From Algoriphagus winogradskyi (lineage in GTDB: Bacteria > Bacteroidota > Bacteroidia > Cytophagales > Cyclobacteriaceae), in NCBI RefSeq assembly GCF_900182815.1, contig NZ_FXUA01000009.1:62001-126000 (forward strand): DNA of 64,000 bases, given 5' to 3'. Under the pieces are notes generated by a model, which did not search any database, was not told where the DNA came from, and saw nothing but the letters and a program-made list of their open reading frames with translations. Every line of letters begins with the position of its first letter. Within the stretch, counting starts at the first letter, position 1. Shown here one piece after another: positions 40,859 through 49,777 of the stretch. A program made the translations under genes and the position numbers.

Positions 40859-41252
40859 ATGCAATTCCGTACAACAACCGGAAGTAACTCCCTCTCGAAC
40901 ATAGACCAAACCCTTAAAGTAAGAGAAGTTCTCCACTTAGCGAAGTCAAAGCATTCGATTAGGTGAGTTAGTAACTACACTTTAAATTTTTCTAGAATTT
41001 GTAATTCAAATCCATTGTCAAGTGGTTTGCGAGACACAATCCACGCCGACAGAGGTTCAACACACAGCCCAATCGCTCCGCCGTTGTTCGTGTCATCCCT
41101 AACAACATCAATACAGTCTCTCTATCCTTCCGGAATCATAAGACAAGGAAAAATACTGCTAATCACACCTCTCTTTCCTAATGTTTCCTTTCCAATTTCC
41201 AACCTCGGCGTACTAATTGCTACCTTAAGGGCAATAACTTATATTTTTATAC
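40859..41252. other. Gap with no recognised feature
   Basis: 394 bp between the coiled-coil gene and the NYN gene. An 81-residue frame on the plus strand has no start context or protein-like composition. No tRNA, terminator or repeat was recognised. Confidence 0.5.
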
Positions 41253-42035
41253 ATGAATAACAACAAATTCAACATCGCAGTCCTCATAGACGGGGATAAT
41301 GCACAAGCAAAATTGATTAAGGAAATTCTCGAAGAGGTTTCCAAATACGGCAAGGCCACCATCCGTAGAATTTACGGGGACTGGACCACACCACATATGA
41401 ACAGCTGGAAGGAAATGATTAACCTTCATTCTTTCAGTCCTATCCAGAAATTCTCCTACACCACCGGCAAAAACTCTACGGATAGCTCCATGATCATCGA
41501 TGCGATGGACATCCTGCACAGCGGCAGTGTGGATGGGTTTTGCATCGTTTCCTCGGATTCAGATTACACAGGTTTGGCTAAAAGAATCCGTGAAGAAGGC
41601 ATGTTTGTGATGGGAATTGGACGCAGGATTACTCCAAAAGCCTTTGTGCAGTCTTGCGAAATTTTCACCTATGCAGAAAACCTTTTGCCTGCGGAAAAGC
41701 CAAAATCAACTGCTAAAAAAGCAGAGAAATCACAAACCTCCACCACGCGCAAGAATGTGGTCGTGAACGAGGAAATCAAAAAAGAACTACCTGAGAAAGA
41801 AACCGCGGAACTGGATCTAAGCATCATTGACAAGGCATTTGAAATCTCTTCGGATGAAGAAGAGGAAATCCACATTGCCAAGATCGGGGCATCGTTGAGA
41901 AAAATCGACCCCAGTTTTGACCCCAGATCCTATGGCTTCCGTAACCTCACAGAGTTATTCAAGAATTTGGACAAATATGTAGTAGTAAAAAACTTAGTGA
42001 ATGGATTGAACTATCCGCTGGTGAAGTTGAAGTAG
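41253..42035 (+). CDS. NYN-domain protein with C-terminal LOTUS/OST-HTH domain
   Basis: 260 residues. The NYN (PIN-like nuclease) domain covers about 1-150: IAVLIDGDNAQAKLIKEILEEV with the first acidic residues, NSTDSSMIIDAMDIL and GFCIVSSDSDYTGLAKRIREEGMFVMGIG with further acidic metal ligands. A charged linker (about 150-195) leads to an OST-HTH/LOTUS-like winged helix (IHIAKIGASLRKIDPSFDPRSYGFRNLTELFKNLDKYVVV). The combination suggests an RNase or RNA-binding regulator. The cellular role in bacteria is unknown. Confidence 0.86.
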   Translation: MNNNKFNIAVLIDGDNAQAKLIKEILEEVSKYGKATIRRIYGDWTTPHMNSWKEMINLHSFSPIQKFSYTTGKNSTDSSMIIDAMDILHSGSVDGFCIVSSDSDYTGLAKRIREEGMFVMGIGRRITPKAFVQSCEIFTYAENLLPAEKPKSTAKKAEKSQTSTTRKNVVVNEEIKKELPEKETAELDLSIIDKAFEISSDEEEEIHIAKIGASLRKIDPSFDPRSYGFRNLTELFKNLDKYVVVKNLVNGLNYPLVKLK

Positions 42036-42043
42036 AAAAGCCT

Positions 42044-42266
42044 GAAGACCGAAGACAGGAGACCGAAGTATCGTCAATTTTAGTGTTAACCATTTCCTAT
42101 TTAGCTTACTTTTTTTTTGGTCAAAAAGACGCAAGCATTAAAGATTTAGCTAAGCGTTTTGAAGGAGGCTACTTCTGTCTTCGGTCTCCTGTCTACCAGC
42201 TTTTCCTCCGGACATCAAGCATCATACATCTAGCACCGGCCATCCGGCATCGGGCACCAAACATCC
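42044..42266. repeat. Composite heptamer locus with 16-bp inverted repeat
   Basis: 42044-42070 carries GRAGACM heptamers (GAAGACC, GAAGACA, GGAGACC). 42179-42194 is the perfect reverse complement of 42053-42068 (16 bp). 42211-42266 has eight heptamers of form NNCAYCN, such as GACATCA, GCCATCC and GGCACCA. All lie between the convergent NYN and DUF4221 genes. Confidence 0.75.
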
Positions 42267-42270
42267 TACC

Positions 42271-43434
42271 TCACTCCACTTCCTTCAGTTTAAACACCTC
42301 AAAACTCATCAGATCTTCTTCATTTGCTGGGTTGTCTGGATGAGAGATTGAGATTAAAAGTCCATCCTTGCTCACGAAGGAATTTGCAGGGAAGTAGGTA
42401 TTATCTGGCATCAGCGTTTCGCCTAACACATTTAAATCTTTATCTAAAATCATCACGGAAAACTTCCGTGGAAATCTTCTGAGTTGATTGATTTCCTCTA
42501 TATTTTGGACTTCTATTTTTGGAAAGACAAAGCGGTAAAAAACTCCTCTATATTCATCATATAATAGGCGCTCGTAGCGATCTGAGGCGTATAAGAACTT
42601 TTGAGTTGCTATTCTATTTGTTACGTCAGAAAGAGTTTCGAAGCCGGCAGTCAAGAATTGACTTTTTGCTTGAACAGTGTCCTTAGGATTCCCTTTCAAA
42701 TCAGAGACATACAACTTATGATCAGATATGAAGGAATAGACAAGTTTATCGCCCGCTCTAGCCATACTAAAATCCAATTGCTTTACACCTTCTGAAAGAT
42801 AATCTTCTGGATACCTCATTGCTGAAAGTCTAGCTGCGCCTGATTTAAGATCAATTGAATAGGTTAGTTTTTTATCAATAAGATCCTCCCTCTTCACCTT
42901 AGCCAATTCAACTTCAGGCCTTGTTTTTACAAGTAATTGATTACCAGACAAGATTGGATCAGTAATAAAATGTGCATTATGAATGAAAGCTGGACTATGT
43001 CCAACAGGTGGCTCATACTTAATTTTGAAGAGAACAGCTCCACTGGTATCGACAAGATGAAGGTTTTTGGATGGAAAGTCAAAAAGAAAAATGCTATCCA
43101 AACTCTCTACATGAATGCCCTGAATAAAACCAACTCCCTCCGACCCTTCTACATCGAAGACCATTCTCTTCTCCATTTTTTTGGATTCCAAATCGTAAAG
43201 TTGAATCTCGTTATTCGTGTGATTCACATTGAATAACCACAAGTTATTTTCATCCTGAAACGGCACCAAACCTGCGCTTACATTCGAAGTCTGACTATCT
43301 ATAGGTAGGGAAACCAGCTGTCCATCAGAAACCAATTCCTGAGGAGTTGTGATGTTATCAGACTCTGACCCGCAACTCACCAATAAGCTCAAACTGCCAA
43401 AAAGAAGAAATAAAATGAAAGGATTTTTTCTCAT
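42271..43434 (-). CDS. DUF4221-like beta-propeller lipoprotein
   Basis: 387 residues. Lipoprotein signal FLLFGSLSLLVSCGS. The mature chain alternates short beta-strand segments (LWLFNVNHTNNEIQLYDLESKKM, SIFLFDFPSKNLHLVDTSGAVLFK) and ends with NLRRFPRKFS-like and LMPDNTYFPANSFVSKDGLLISISHPDNP segments typical of DUF4221 proteins of Bacteroidota. No enzymatic motif. It follows a second lipoprotein of the same style by 4 bp, so the two are co-transcribed. Confidence 0.75.
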   Translation of the reverse strand: MRKNPFILFLLFGSLSLLVSCGSESDNITTPQELVSDGQLVSLPIDSQTSNVSAGLVPFQDENNLWLFNVNHTNNEIQLYDLESKKMEKRMVFDVEGSEGVGFIQGIHVESLDSIFLFDFPSKNLHLVDTSGAVLFKIKYEPPVGHSPAFIHNAHFITDPILSGNQLLVKTRPEVELAKVKREDLIDKKLTYSIDLKSGAARLSAMRYPEDYLSEGVKQLDFSMARAGDKLVYSFISDHKLYVSDLKGNPKDTVQAKSQFLTAGFETLSDVTNRIATQKFLYASDRYERLLYDEYRGVFYRFVFPKIEVQNIEEINQLRRFPRKFSVMILDKDLNVLGETLMPDNTYFPANSFVSKDGLLISISHPDNPANEEDLMSFEVFKLKEVE

Positions 43435-43438
43435 GCAC

Positions 43439-44569
43439 CTAATTTAAAAGTTTCAGTTTATAGTAGGTTACAAAATCATCTTCCACTCCAAAATGATCTT
43501 GATTTTTTAAAGCTAGAATTTCTCCTTTCTCAGTGATTGCTCGACTAAAAACCAAACCCTCAGGCACTGGAATCCCATTCTGTAAAAGGTTGTTATTATC
43601 GTCAAAAACAGCTGCATAACTCTCATTTACCAAAACAACACTAGCATCAGTTTGATTAAGTAGTATCGTCTCCTGGGAGATCCCTTTCGAATAAATCACA
43701 ACCGTTCTGTCCTTATATCTATACAAATGCTCAATTTTTCCCGGTCGTTGATTACCTATCGAGTAATTCTCTGCCTCTGAAAACGGAACTCCTACTGGTA
43801 GGATCGCATCATTCACCTCCATATCGACAGTCCTCTGCAATACTATTTCCTCCCCATCCTCTTTATACACAAAGTATTTTAGCTCATTCATAAAATATAA
43901 ATACCAGAAATCACCTTGCTTAGATACAGTCGGAAATGGGATGAAATAATAATTACCGTCCGCATAAATAGAAGTTTTAGGGAAATTGATAGTATGGGAC
44001 ATACTCCCTGACAAGCTATCATAAAGCTCCACAATGGGTAATTCATACATGTATTTTACAAGTCCACCCATCGTCCCGCCTTTTAAACTATCAGATCGCT
44101 CGGGCCTGAGGTAAGCTAGCTGATTTTTCACTTGATAAAATGCTGGATGGATCTTGTTATTAACAAATATGTATGGGTATGGAAGTGGTAGATTCGATTC
44201 AATAATTCCATCATGGGTGAGGAAATGAAAACCATTCCTAGAATCGAAAATCTGTATTTCACCATCTCTATAGGACAGGGAAAAAATACCCTGAATGGAA
44301 TTAGGCCCTTCTAATGGAATCACAAAACTTGATGTCACTTGGCCTTTTTGATCAAAAATTACTAGCTCTTGATCTACCCTAGTAATACTAATATATTCCT
44401 TGGAGATAGAATCATAATCTTGAATCCACAAATTTCCCAAGTAATCAATTCTAATCGAATCGACAATCTCCAAATGAAAATCATTGGCTTTTGTCGAGCT
44501 AGTCTGCTCTCTTTGGCCACAAGAAAAATAACACAGCATGACAACTAAGGGAAGTAAAAGTCTTTTCAT
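43439..44569 (-). CDS. DUF4221-like beta-propeller lipoprotein, paralogue
   Basis: 376 residues, lipoprotein signal LPLVVMLCYFSCGQ. Similar plan to its downstream neighbour: LGNLWIQDYDSISKEYISITRVDQELVIFDQKGQ at the start, LPYPYIFVNN and FYQVKNQLAYLRPERSD in the middle, then IPVPEGLVFSRAITEKGEILALKNQDH at the end. Sequence identity with the neighbour is low but the architecture matches, suggesting an old tandem duplication. Role unknown; probably faces the periplasm or cell surface. Confidence 0.68.
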   Translation of the reverse strand: MKRLLLPLVVMLCYFSCGQREQTSSTKANDFHLEIVDSIRIDYLGNLWIQDYDSISKEYISITRVDQELVIFDQKGQVTSSFVIPLEGPNSIQGIFSLSYRDGEIQIFDSRNGFHFLTHDGIIESNLPLPYPYIFVNNKIHPAFYQVKNQLAYLRPERSDSLKGGTMGGLVKYMYELPIVELYDSLSGSMSHTINFPKTSIYADGNYYFIPFPTVSKQGDFWYLYFMNELKYFVYKEDGEEIVLQRTVDMEVNDAILPVGVPFSEAENYSIGNQRPGKIEHLYRYKDRTVVIYSKGISQETILLNQTDASVVLVNESYAAVFDDNNNLLQNGIPVPEGLVFSRAITEKGEILALKNQDHFGVEDDFVTYYKLKLLN

Positions 44570-44619
44570 CCCTGAATATAATTAGCACAAACTAACTACC
44601 TAAGTTAATATTCCTTAAC

Positions 44620-45501
44620 TCAGTTCTTTGCTACAATATTGAATACAAAGGCCCTGTACTTCAGCAAGGCTACAAAAGTGGCCCCGCCAAATGCGTTACC
44701 AACCAAAGCCGTGCTTTGAAAAGAGAGGTAATCCCAAAAGCTGATATCAGGAGAACTCAGCATACCGGAAAACACTTCTACACTGCCGATAATGCTATGG
44801 TGCAACCCTGTAAAAGACATTACTGCGGTGATCACAAAAATCATTACAATCCTACTTATCGTGTCTCTGGAAGAAGCCAGCAACCATGATAGCAAGCCCA
44901 TCAACCAGCCCGCAAGAATAGCGCTGACGAATACCACCTGCATCTTCACATGCAGTACATGCTTCGCAATCTCCACAACTACGTCCCTGTCAAAAATCCC
45001 TAAATGAGGCCCGAGCCACAGGAGAATACCCGACATAATATAACCTCCCACCAGATTACCCGAGATCACCACTCCCCACAGTTTCAGCATACTACCTATA
45101 CTGCGCTTTTTGTTCAATACAGGAAGGGTAAGAAGTGCCGTCTGCTCAGTGAAAAGTATGCTTTGCCCCAATACCACCAAAATAAAACCAAGCGGATAGA
45201 CCAATGCGGCAATTCTAATTATGGAAGAGTCCTCCACCTTGCCAATGAGAAAGAAATACAAGGTGCAAAGCATCAAATAACTAAAACCAATCTCCAGCCC
45301 GGCAGTGAGCGAACTGGTAAACAAACTTTGGTAGCTTTTGTCATAGGTCTCCAGCGCATCGATAATCTGATCACGCAATATCTCACCATGCGTTTTTAAT
45401 GAGTCTGCGCTTTTAGACTTTGAGTTTCGCAGTTCTTTATCAATCTCCTTCTGATGCTCTTCAGCAACTTGCTCCTCTGTTTTCTCTTTTTTCCAAGCCA
45501 T
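44620..45501 (-). CDS. Formate/nitrite transporter (FNT) family channel
   Basis: 293 residues. A charged cytosolic N-terminus of about 60 residues (KEKTEEQVAEEHQKEIDKEL) precedes six TM helices. FNT landmarks: SLTAGLEIGFSYLM in TM1, ILVVLGQSILFTEQTALLTLPVL with the omega loop, ISGNLVGGYIMSGI, SAILAGWLMGLLSWLL, and LHHSIIGSVEVFSGM with the conserved channel His. The subfamily with the long charged N-terminus resembles YfdC rather than FocA or NirC, so the anion carried is uncertain. Confidence 0.85.
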   Translation of the reverse strand: MAWKKEKTEEQVAEEHQKEIDKELRNSKSKSADSLKTHGEILRDQIIDALETYDKSYQSLFTSSLTAGLEIGFSYLMLCTLYFFLIGKVEDSSIIRIAALVYPLGFILVVLGQSILFTEQTALLTLPVLNKKRSIGSMLKLWGVVISGNLVGGYIMSGILLWLGPHLGIFDRDVVVEIAKHVLHVKMQVVFVSAILAGWLMGLLSWLLASSRDTISRIVMIFVITAVMSFTGLHHSIIGSVEVFSGMLSSPDISFWDYLSFQSTALVGNAFGGATFVALLKYRAFVFNIVAKN

Positions 45502-45613
45502 TAAAATCGGTGGTTACTGGTGCTTTTTGTCTTTAATTAATCAGTATAGACTAGCAGAAAATAAAAGCCATTTAATCAATTTTACCTTTCTAGTCATTGA
45601 TCAACTAGAAAAA

Positions 45614-46636
45614 CTACTCGGAGGTTCTGCAGGCAGATAAAATATTGATTTTAAATAGTCGATCGTCTTTCATCACATCAAAAAACTCTTCCATATAATT
45701 AGTCATATTCCTAACCTCCTGATCAGACACCAAATGTGCCAACTGCTGAATATTATCCAAAAGAACCTGCTCTTTGCTCAAAAACTCATCTCTTATAGCA
45801 TTCATTAGTTCCTCATCCCTACAAAACCCTCTATACAATCTTTGGCTCACATCCTTGATATCAACTAAACTACTGACCTGCGCATAAGGTGGCTTTACCA
45901 TGCCGGTCATGTCAAAATCGTAGGCCAGGGGAATTGCAGTTTTCGAGTCCAGCTTCAAAATTTTCATGTTATGCTGGTATAGACTCGACCAGTCTGTGTT
46001 ACCAATCATGTATTGAAATAGATCATGACGAACTGCTGCAGAATCCTCTAAAAAAGTTCCTGCTACTTTCTTATTTTCCAACACCTCAGCATCAAAACGC
46101 TCGGCAACCTTATCGTCATCTTCAATCAAAAACGCCAAAAATTGTTCAGTACGAGCCTTTTTATCGTCTTCGTTTTGAAAGTTGATCCGGATCATCCGTG
46201 TCTTAAATGTGTATTGACTCACTTCTTCATAGAGTTGGTAGCAGAGATATTCTTTTACTATAAATGTCTCAGCATTATTATTAGTGGCACAAGGAAAAAC
46301 TATTTTCAAATTCCTGCTGCCATCAAAAATATTCCCTTTTCCTTCTTTCTTATTTAGCCTCATTCTGACTGGGGGATAAAAACAATTTTCCCGACGGAAG
46401 TTTCCTCTGACCCTAAGCCCCACACCCAAGGTGTCTTGGGTCCCAGCTGGGGTGGTATAAATTAAAAAAGAATCCAATAGTGTGGAATCATTCGTTTCAT
46501 TGCGAAGTTTTTTCACTGAAAACTTCATGCTAACCTCTAAGATATCTTCTGAATCAAACAATAACTCTTCCTGCTGTGCGATTGCAGCAAAAGAAATAAA
46601 AATGAAACAAGAAATGAGGGACAAAAACTTTTTCAT
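45614..46636 (-). CDS. Exported protein with distant CotH-kinase-like features
   Basis: 340 residues with a signal peptide (FIFISFAAIAQ). GLRVRGNFRRENCFYPPVRMRLNKK resembles the nucleotide-binding N-lobe segment of CotH-type proteins. QYMIGNTDWSSLYQHNMKIL..AIPLAYDFDMTGMVKPPYA resembles their HN.k...yDfD catalytic and metal region. Compared with spore-coat CotH the match is weak, and the Gly-rich loop is not evident. It may be an exported atypical kinase or a decayed relative. No operon partner; 113 bp from the FNT gene. Confidence 0.55.
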   Translation of the reverse strand: MKKFLSLISCFIFISFAAIAQQEELLFDSEDILEVSMKFSVKKLRNETNDSTLLDSFLIYTTPAGTQDTLGVGLRVRGNFRRENCFYPPVRMRLNKKEGKGNIFDGSRNLKIVFPCATNNNAETFIVKEYLCYQLYEEVSQYTFKTRMIRINFQNEDDKKARTEQFLAFLIEDDDKVAERFDAEVLENKKVAGTFLEDSAAVRHDLFQYMIGNTDWSSLYQHNMKILKLDSKTAIPLAYDFDMTGMVKPPYAQVSSLVDIKDVSQRLYRGFCRDEELMNAIRDEFLSKEQVLLDNIQQLAHLVSDQEVRNMTNYMEEFFDVMKDDRLFKINILSACRTSE

Positions 46637-46774
46637 ACTCTTAGATTTTAAGCTAAAAAAACAAATTAAACTACATCTATAAGCCTTTTCAAGACTGCAT
46701 AACTCTTTCTAAGGTATACATTTTCAGGACTTCATACCCACTATTTCTATTGATTAAGGTACTGTCGTGTAAGG

Positions 46775-47443
46775 TTAAAGCTTTGTCAGCATCACATTTT
46801 TAAACTCTACCTCTGCTCCTTCGGCTTGCAGGGCTATTTTACCTCGGGTAGCTGTTGCATTAAAGCCATCATTGACCAAATCACCATTTAGCCACACAGT
46901 GACCTTATCGGCATCACAGCGGATTTTGATATGATTCCACTCGCCCAGGGGCTTTTCGGAATCATCGGTGAGGTTTTTTATTCTTCTCAGTTTCTTGCCA
47001 TTCACACCCCAATTCTCCTTTGGTCCACGTCTGGCTTCCATATCCTCCACTTCTATGTTTTGCTCAATACACCAAAAATCTCCTGCATTACTGTGCATCA
47101 GCTGGACTTCAATTGACTTAGGAAACATACCGTAAAGCGCTCGTGGAGTAGATGCATGAACCAGAATTCCGCAATTCCCAGGCTCACCTGCAAAGCGATA
47201 ATCAAGTTCCAATGTGTAATTTTCATACTCAGCCTCGGAGATCAGGTGTCCCTGAGGAGTACCCAAGCTCACCAACAGACCATCTCTAATAATAAATGGA
47301 ATGCGTAAAGAACTATCCGCCTGCAGATCCGGAACATCCATATACCAACCAGCTAGACTTTTTCCATCAAAGAGGTTGACGGTTTGACTTTGAGCGAAAA
47401 AAGCAATGGAAATAAAAAATAGGGCTAAGGTTATTCTTCTCAT
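46775..47443 (-). CDS. DUF1080 (3-keto-disaccharide hydrolase-like) secreted protein
   Basis: 222 residues, signal peptide ending FFAQSQ. NLFDGKSLAGWYM is the canonical opening of DUF1080, followed by YENYTLELDYRFAGEPGNCGILVHAS, the variable MFPKSIEVQLMHSNAGDFWCI, GEWNHIKIRCDADKVTVWLNGDLVND and GKIALQAEGAEVEFKNVML. The fold is a concanavalin-like jelly roll; some members hydrolyse 3-keto-glycosides. Periplasmic carbohydrate processing is inferred. Confidence 0.88.
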   Translation of the reverse strand: MRRITLALFFISIAFFAQSQTVNLFDGKSLAGWYMDVPDLQADSSLRIPFIIRDGLLVSLGTPQGHLISEAEYENYTLELDYRFAGEPGNCGILVHASTPRALYGMFPKSIEVQLMHSNAGDFWCIEQNIEVEDMEARRGPKENWGVNGKKLRRIKNLTDDSEKPLGEWNHIKIRCDADKVTVWLNGDLVNDGFNATATRGKIALQAEGAEVEFKNVMLTKL

Positions 47444-47775
47444 GATTTCGGGATAGTGTTAAAGATTCCTTAAGCTAAAAATAATCCACCAATTCTCATG
47501 AGATACTTTTTTTAGGCCAATTACAGAGCTGTACCTATAGCACAGCTAATTTTCGGATTAATCCTTTTTCTACCCATAGATTGTCCCCAAAGGCACTTCC
47601 GCACATTTTGATTCAAGTTTATTGACTTGGACCTAACGTAATGAAGACCTAAGACGGTCTTGTGGTCATAAGGCCTATATTCACCTACAGCAGCCTGAAG
47701 CATGCACTGAAAAAGGCCAAAGTCAGGAAACTTGCACCAAGGCTGTGACTGAAAACTGAGACCGCAAACTGCCCT
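47444..47775. repeat. Gene-free gap ending in a short heptamer array
   Basis: 332 bp with no credible gene. The last part, 47745-47772, has four 7-bp units (GTGACTG, AAAACTG, AGACCGC and AAACTGC) immediately beside the truncated hemoglobin stop. Nothing else was recognised. Confidence 0.45.
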
Positions 47776-48171
47776 CTACTTAACTCTCGCTTCCCAAATC
47801 CTCATAAAAAGCATGTGCGCCATTCGCCTTGCATGTTCTTTGGCGTAGTTGGCCGTCTCACCTTCGAAGTACCTATCTAAAGTCTGAAACCAGAGTTCCA
47901 ACCAGTTACCGAAATGTGCCTGCTCTATGCTGTTATTCACTTCGGCATCAACTTGGCGATGAACTTTTACCGGATTGAATTGCCCTGCACCGGGTCCAGT
48001 TTGAAGCAAAATCATTTCCCAGAAATCACTTAGGTGCACTAGATGCGTGTCCCAATCTTTAACTACTCCATTGAAAATCGGCCCCAAAGTGTCGTGTTGG
48101 CGTATTTGATCATAAAAACGTCTTACCAAAAAATCAACTTCCTTCCTCGATCTTATATCAATCTTATCCAT
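47776..48171 (-). CDS. Group III truncated hemoglobin
   Basis: 131 residues. DIRSRKEVDFLVRRFYDQIRQHDTLGPIFNG, then HLVHLSDFWEMILLQTG and PVKVHRQVD with the proximal His, and HFGNWLELWFQTLDRYFEGETANYAKEHARRMAHML match group III trHbs. They bind O2 or NO in the cytosol; function in this lineage is unknown. It starts 3 bp after the phosphodiesterase stop, so the two are co-transcribed. Confidence 0.9.
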   Translation of the reverse strand: MDKIDIRSRKEVDFLVRRFYDQIRQHDTLGPIFNGVVKDWDTHLVHLSDFWEMILLQTGPGAGQFNPVKVHRQVDAEVNNSIEQAHFGNWLELWFQTLDRYFEGETANYAKEHARRMAHMLFMRIWEARVK

Positions 48172-48174
48172 CTT

Positions 48175-49416
48175 TTACTTTAAAATTGGTTCTAGCACTT
48201 CCAGTTTACCATCAATATTCTCAGGAATCGGAAGCCCCAGTATCTTACATACTAAAGGATACACATGGATATTCTGAAAAGTTTCAATTTCCAATCCTGA
48301 TTTGAAAGCAGGACCATTAGCGTAGAAGATAGCATGCATGTCTTTGTATGCTGGGCTATACCCATGTTCTCCAAAAATATCCGTATCTAACCTATCCATA
48401 TTGTCTTGCATCCGAGTAAGTGTGGTCTCCCAAGCCAAGTAATAGCATCGGTCAGGAATGATCAAAATATCACCTATCCTATCCTTATACATCAAATCCT
48501 GGTAGTTTTCCTTATCATCCACATCGGTGATATGAATCGGAAGCTCAGACTTTTCCAGCTGCTTTATGATTTTCTCCTTGTCCTTTTGGTCTTCCAGATA
48601 CACATGGGCTAGCGCACCACTATTCACGATTCTGGCGGGAATACCCTTGGTTAGATCAGTCAAATTAAGGAAGTGATCTGGTGTAACGTCCATCATTCCA
48701 TGATCAGACACCACGATGACATTGATATCCAAGTCATAGCTTTTGATGCCCTCGAAGAGCGCACCCAACTCATGATCTAGCTGAGTCAACCTTTCGGACA
48801 GCCTTTCATCATTGCTAGGCCCATATCTATGACCTACATCATCCATGTCCGAAAAATACAGGGTAATCAACCTTGGTCGCTTTTCCTCTGGAAGTTCCAG
48901 CCATTTGAACACTTCAGTTACTCTGGAGAGATTGCTTACATTCCCATCGTAATCATAATAGTAGCTCGGCCGTACCCCTTGTACATCCGCTTCAGAACCT
49001 ACAAAAAAATAACTTGCTGCGACCATATTGTTTTGCTCTGCAAGTACCCAAAGCGGTGTTCCTCCATACCAAGTTCCATCTTGCACTATTTCCTTTTTCC
49101 CTATCCCATAGGTTAGATCTTTCTTGGGATCGTAGAAAGAATTGTCTACCAAACCATGATGCTCAGGCTTCAAACCGGTGGCGATCGTATAGTGATTGGG
49201 AAAAGTCTTGCTGGGAAAAGACGGCATCATACTTTCTGCCGCCACACCACTGGCTATGAAGCGGCTGAGATTTTCTGGTTTAAACCGCTCCACATAATCG
49301 TATCGAAAGCCATCGAGCGAAATTAAAATGACTATGGGCTCTTTCTTTTCTTGGGAAAAAGTAAGAACTGGAAATGAAACCAGTGCAATCAGAAAGAGCG
49401 AACAGAATCTTTTCAT
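48175..49416 (-). CDS. Nucleotide pyrophosphatase/phosphodiesterase (ENPP family)
   Basis: 413 residues from ATG 49416, giving a signal peptide ending LTFSQ. ILISLDGFRYDYVE (metal Asp), MMPSFPSKTFPNHYTIATGLKPEHHGLV with the catalytic Thr, YFSDMDDVGHRYGP with metal Asp and His, and VVSDHGMMDV with Asp-His are the alkaline-phosphatase-superfamily motifs of ENPPs. Predicted to hydrolyse nucleotide or lipid phosphodiesters in the periplasm. Confidence 0.92.
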   Translation of the reverse strand: MKRFCSLFLIALVSFPVLTFSQEKKEPIVILISLDGFRYDYVERFKPENLSRFIASGVAAESMMPSFPSKTFPNHYTIATGLKPEHHGLVDNSFYDPKKDLTYGIGKKEIVQDGTWYGGTPLWVLAEQNNMVAASYFFVGSEADVQGVRPSYYYDYDGNVSNLSRVTEVFKWLELPEEKRPRLITLYFSDMDDVGHRYGPSNDERLSERLTQLDHELGALFEGIKSYDLDINVIVVSDHGMMDVTPDHFLNLTDLTKGIPARIVNSGALAHVYLEDQKDKEKIIKQLEKSELPIHITDVDDKENYQDLMYKDRIGDILIIPDRCYYLAWETTLTRMQDNMDRLDTDIFGEHGYSPAYKDMHAIFYANGPAFKSGLEIETFQNIHVYPLVCKILGLPIPENIDGKLEVLEPILK

Positions 49417-49434
49417 GGCGTATTCTTTTTTCAA

Positions 49435-49777
49435 AAATACCTCCTGCAGGATTGCGATACAATCCGATTGTCACTAATAACAGTTTGATAAAACCAGAGG
49501 GATTGGCATCACTCACTTTTTGACATTGCCTTGGTCTTCCAATCGATCCCATTTGGAGCAAAAAGACAGAAGAACATCACTAGTTGATCATTTTTTTTCA
49601 GATAATAACTCAACTACAAACTAGCATTTTTCGGGGAAAGCAAGATCAATTGCATCCCTTGTTACCACAAAATCGGGAACATTTTCCCATGATGATAATC
49701 CTTAAATGACTCTAATTAGCTCCTAAACGATATGGTACATGAATTGGAATGAAGTATAGCATCAAACAAACAATGAT
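49435..49777. other. Gap with no recognised feature
   Basis: About 340 bp between divergent genes, presumably holding promoters for both. No exact TAnnTTTG/TTTG pair at proper spacing and no repeat were seen. Confidence 0.4.

Noticed and set aside
41015..41260. 81-residue plus-strand gene ahead of the NYN gene
   Set aside because: No recognisable motif, no start context, and it overlaps the NYN start.
47521..47703. 60-residue minus-strand gene in the gap before the truncated hemoglobin gene
   Set aside because: Composition is not protein-like and no motif is seen.
49435..49777. Small RNA or tRNA gene
   Set aside because: No cloverleaf, terminator or consensus promoter pair could be made out by eye.
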